Made by a program: the position numbers and the translations under genes. Below are positions 61,899 to 64,000 of a stretch of 64,000 nucleotides of DNA, piece by piece. Where the stretch lies: positions 496,001 to 560,000 of the forward strand of contig JAACMV010000005.1 of NCBI GenBank assembly GCA_010909725.1. The letters are read 5' to 3'. Each line of letters starts with the position of its first letter. The first letter of the stretch is position 1. This DNA comes from Picochlorum sp. 'celeri' (Eukaryota; Chlorophyta; Trebouxiophyceae). The notes below the pieces were generated by a model. It saw only the letters and a program-made list of their open reading frames with translations, was not told where the DNA came from and did not search any database.

Positions 61899-62939
61899 CT
61901 AGAGTAACATGGGAAGGATGTGATCAGCAGTGCCCAACACCTCTAGAATATTCAGCTCTCCTTGATTACTACTCGCTGTAAGCACATTCCACAAAGCCTC
62001 ATCCGAAGGATTAATAACCACCTGTACCACACGCTGATGCTTGTCATCCTCCTGCAGCCAATGCCTCACCTTTCTAAAATACGACGTCGAGGCACTCTGT
62101 TGAAACGAAATCCCCACCCAGACAATCATATCAGCCCCTTTGACATCCTCTTCCATGAGGTCCATGACATCATCAGGCGTAATATATTCCCCATCATCGT
62201 CATCATACATCATCACTTTGAACCTCAAGGAAGAATCCTTGCACACATCACACCGCACAGACACATGACGTGACAAGGACGCAGCATGTGCTTCGCTCAT
62301 CAGCGTGGTTGTCCCACACCCTGTGCATACCAAGTGATGTACTGACCCATGCATCTCGACAGTACACCCATCCACATTACTCTCAGGATCCCACACATCC
62401 ATCCCTACTCGAGTAGCTAATCCATCTATATTCAGCGTATAATGCCGCGACAATCTCCCAGCCTCAGACAAGCGTGCCAGGGCAACGTGCCCAGGAGCAG
62501 GAGTAGCAGCACGAGCCTCTCGTTGAATATCCACAAAGAACGCCTCAGCCTCCTGTTTACGCCTTTTATAAAAAGAATACGTAAACAAGTTTTTCCCATC
62601 GCTCAATTGGTACTTTTGCCGAGCCATATCGTATAATCCACCCTTGGTACTAAATGTCGACATGCCGCTCGTTGCAGACAGACCAGACCCTGAAAATACC
62701 ACAATCTTTGATGCTCGATGAGCATATTCCTTTAACAGTTCTATATTACGAGCATTCGAATCATCCCTACAGAAACAGACAGCGGTTGGAAACATCTCAA
62801 CGACATTCTGCTGACATTGGCAATACCTTTTCTCACTCTTCCTCCTTTTCCGAAGCGCATAATAGGGCTGGGGAGTATCCTGATCAGAATCAGATGAGCC
62901 CATGGTTGTTGTTGTCATGAGTAGTACCTCGCGTTGCAT
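61899..62939 (-). CDS. Divergent SIR2-family (sirtuin) protein
   Basis: 346 residues from ATG 62939. A Lys/Arg- and Cys-containing N-terminus precedes a sirtuin Rossmann fold: VVFSGSGLSATSGMSTFSTKGGLYD, LNIDGLATRVG, the acceptor His in EMHGSVHHL, a four-Cys zinc ribbon (CTGCG and CDVCK) and a late IVWVGISFQQSAS. Two usual active-site residues differ: in canonical sirtuins the first loop continues Gly-Ile-Pro-Asp-Phe-Arg, while here the Asp and Arg positions are Thr and Ser. The usual Arg-Pro-x-Val-Val-Trp-Phe-Gly region reads RFKVMMYDDD. Deacylase activity is therefore uncertain. It may be an atypical acylase, an ADP-ribosyltransferase or a binding protein. Confidence 0.85.
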   Translation of the reverse strand: MQREVLLMTTTTMGSSDSDQDTPQPYYALRKRRKSEKRYCQCQQNVVEMFPTAVCFCRDDSNARNIELLKEYAHRASKIVVFSGSGLSATSGMSTFSTKGGLYDMARQKYQLSDGKNLFTYSFYKRRKQEAEAFFVDIQREARAATPAPGHVALARLSEAGRLSRHYTLNIDGLATRVGMDVWDPESNVDGCTVEMHGSVHHLVCTGCGTTTLMSEAHAASLSRHVSVRCDVCKDSSLRFKVMMYDDDDGEYITPDDVMDLMEEDVKGADMIVWVGISFQQSASTSYFRKVRHWLQEDDKHQRVVQVVINPSDEALWNVLTASSNQGELNILEVLGTADHILPMLL

Positions 62940-63021
62940 GACTTGAGATTTTCATGTTCATCTTCTTCTTCTTCTTCTCGTTTCTATTATTTTATGCTAC
63001 ATGAAATTACAAATGTCGTAT

Positions 63022-63942
63022 TTAATTTTTAAGTATGGAACGGAACAGCGTCTGCCAGGCTTTGGCGTCTTGGCCTGGTCCAGGACCAGGTCGAGAACCT
63101 ATGGAAAAGACTGCATTGGTGGTCTCTGGTGCAGTCAGGCATTGAACGATCGCCTCTGCGACCGCAATGCGGGATGTCTCACCGACCTGGTCATCTTCAA
63201 GGGTGAGTTGAATGTCTTGTCTCTCTCCACTCACCCCTTTCAATAATGTGTTCAAATCATATGATGTGTATGGGCCATCTGTCAATCTGTTTGGTCTGAG
63301 TATGGTGTATGGTACTCCAGAAGCCCGAAGGGCGTCTTCTGCCATTTTCTTATACTTGAGTACTCCAAATGCGTTCAATATGATGAATGGGAATTGATTG
63401 GATCTGTCGACACCAGCTGATGTGGTGAGAATGAATCTCTTCAGGCCTTTAGATGCTGCTGCTGCGTCAATCAAATGCTTCACGCCGATGTAATCTGTCT
63501 GCTCTGGAGTATTTCCTCCATCCCATCGTTTCGAAGGAAATGCTGTTGTCCCAGTGCAGCAACACACGGCATCAACCTTGTCCATCGCCTCTGTCAAGGT
63601 TTCTGGTTGCCTCATATCCCCATAGACAACCTCCAGATGTGGAGCATCCCCAAGGAGGGTTTTGGTCTTCTCTCGACTTCTGCTTAGTGCTTTGACGGTG
63701 TATCCTCGTTCTAAAAGCTTTGCAGCGACCAATTGTCCCACACCGCCCGTGGCCCCAGCGACGAGGACTGTTGAGCCAGGTTCACATGTGTGTGTCTGTG
63801 CATCTGTCCCATACGCAATCACGCTCCTTCTTGACTGGATGAATTTTTCATGTAATGTACTATGTGCTGAGGACATCAGGCGTGAAGATCGACCAGAGTC
63901 GAAGAAAGGCGTGGAGATACCATTGGCTAGAATGTTTGCCAT
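63022..63942 (-). CDS. Plastid atypical SDR / NAD(P)-binding Rossmann protein (At4g31530-like)
   Basis: 306 residues, one exon. About 55 N-terminal residues rich in Ser/Arg look like a transit peptide. The dinucleotide loop is VLVAGATGGVGQLVAAKLLERGY; YGDMRQPETL, CCCTGTTAFPSKRWDGGNTPE, FGVLKYKKMAEDALRASG and ILRPNRLTDGPYTSYDLNTL follow and closely match a plant chloroplast protein group of the NmrA/Ycf39-like atypical SDRs. Members of this group are linked to photosystem and RNA-stability functions, but this subgroup's reaction is unknown. It lies 82 bp upstream of the sirtuin gene on the same strand. Confidence 0.9.
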   Translation of the reverse strand: MANILANGISTPFFDSGRSSRLMSSAHSTLHEKFIQSRRSVIAYGTDAQTHTCEPGSTVLVAGATGGVGQLVAAKLLERGYTVKALSRSREKTKTLLGDAPHLEVVYGDMRQPETLTEAMDKVDAVCCCTGTTAFPSKRWDGGNTPEQTDYIGVKHLIDAAAASKGLKRFILTTSAGVDRSNQFPFIILNAFGVLKYKKMAEDALRASGVPYTILRPNRLTDGPYTSYDLNTLLKGVSGERQDIQLTLEDDQVGETSRIAVAEAIVQCLTAPETTNAVFSIGSRPGPGPGQDAKAWQTLFRSILKN

Positions 63943-64000
63943 TGTGACGCTTTCTTCGCTAAATGGTAGTTAATCGATTTAATGATTTAGGAATGCATAG

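Overview
This is nuclear DNA of a compact eukaryotic genome, most likely a chlorophyte green alga. About 37 protein genes, nearly all complete, sit in 64 kb, many with one or more short GT-AG introns (about 60-100 nt, donors GTATGT/GTACGT/GTGCGT, acceptors typically TGCAG). The gene content is Archaeplastidan: a fused betaine-lipid synthase, a TPLATE-complex TASH3 subunit, a triple-AP2 transcription factor, a plant-type CCCH zinc finger, a proteolytically dead FtsHi, a STIC2-like plastid YbaB protein, a peroxisomal LACS and a bifunctional allantoin synthase. TGTAA, the chlorophyte poly(A) signal, follows many stop codons. Density, intron size and moderate GC resemble Picochlorum/Nannochloris-type trebouxiophytes, but that placement is an inference.

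Layout. 1-5 kb: C-terminus of an unknown membrane protein, a CslA/C-like glycosyltransferase, a GNAT and a phosducin-like protein. 5-14 kb: MSH6, BTA1, a degenerate AAA+ protein and TIM23. 14-19.5 kb: bacterial-type glucokinase, mitochondrial ferredoxin, a four-PC4-domain DNA-binding protein and a BAR/PH-like protein. 19.7-25.2 kb: allantoin synthase, with the whole CDC20 gene nested antisense in one of its introns, and LACS only 18 nt upstream. 25.5-31.9 kb: eIF3d, a large secreted Cys-rich/FN3/(Ser-Pro)n wall glycoprotein, a circularly permuted tRNA-Arg(UCU) gene and MIF. 32-44 kb: CA1Pase-like phosphatase, plastid methyltransferase, Mo25, a coiled-coil protein, COQ4, prolyl 4-hydroxylase, a HAD phosphatase and TASH3. 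44-52 kb: TZF protein, a 1.5-kb stretch with no gene I can recognise, a DUF285-repeat surface protein that looks acquired from bacteria, PP28 and PGP synthase. 52-64 kb: triple AP2 factor, ATP synthase subunit e, FtsHi, STIC2-like, JMJD6-like, CDH1/FZR, a divergent sirtuin and an atypical SDR.

Genes that may work together: the two APC/C activators (CDC20 and CDH1); LACS and allantoin synthase (both peroxisomal families); the secreted prolyl hydroxylase and the (Ser-Pro)n glycoprotein; several plastid and mitochondrial housekeeping factors. Gene ends are packed to the limit: convergent coding regions overlap or nearly touch in four places, and three same-strand pairs are separated by only 18-33 nt, which suggests dicistronic transcripts.
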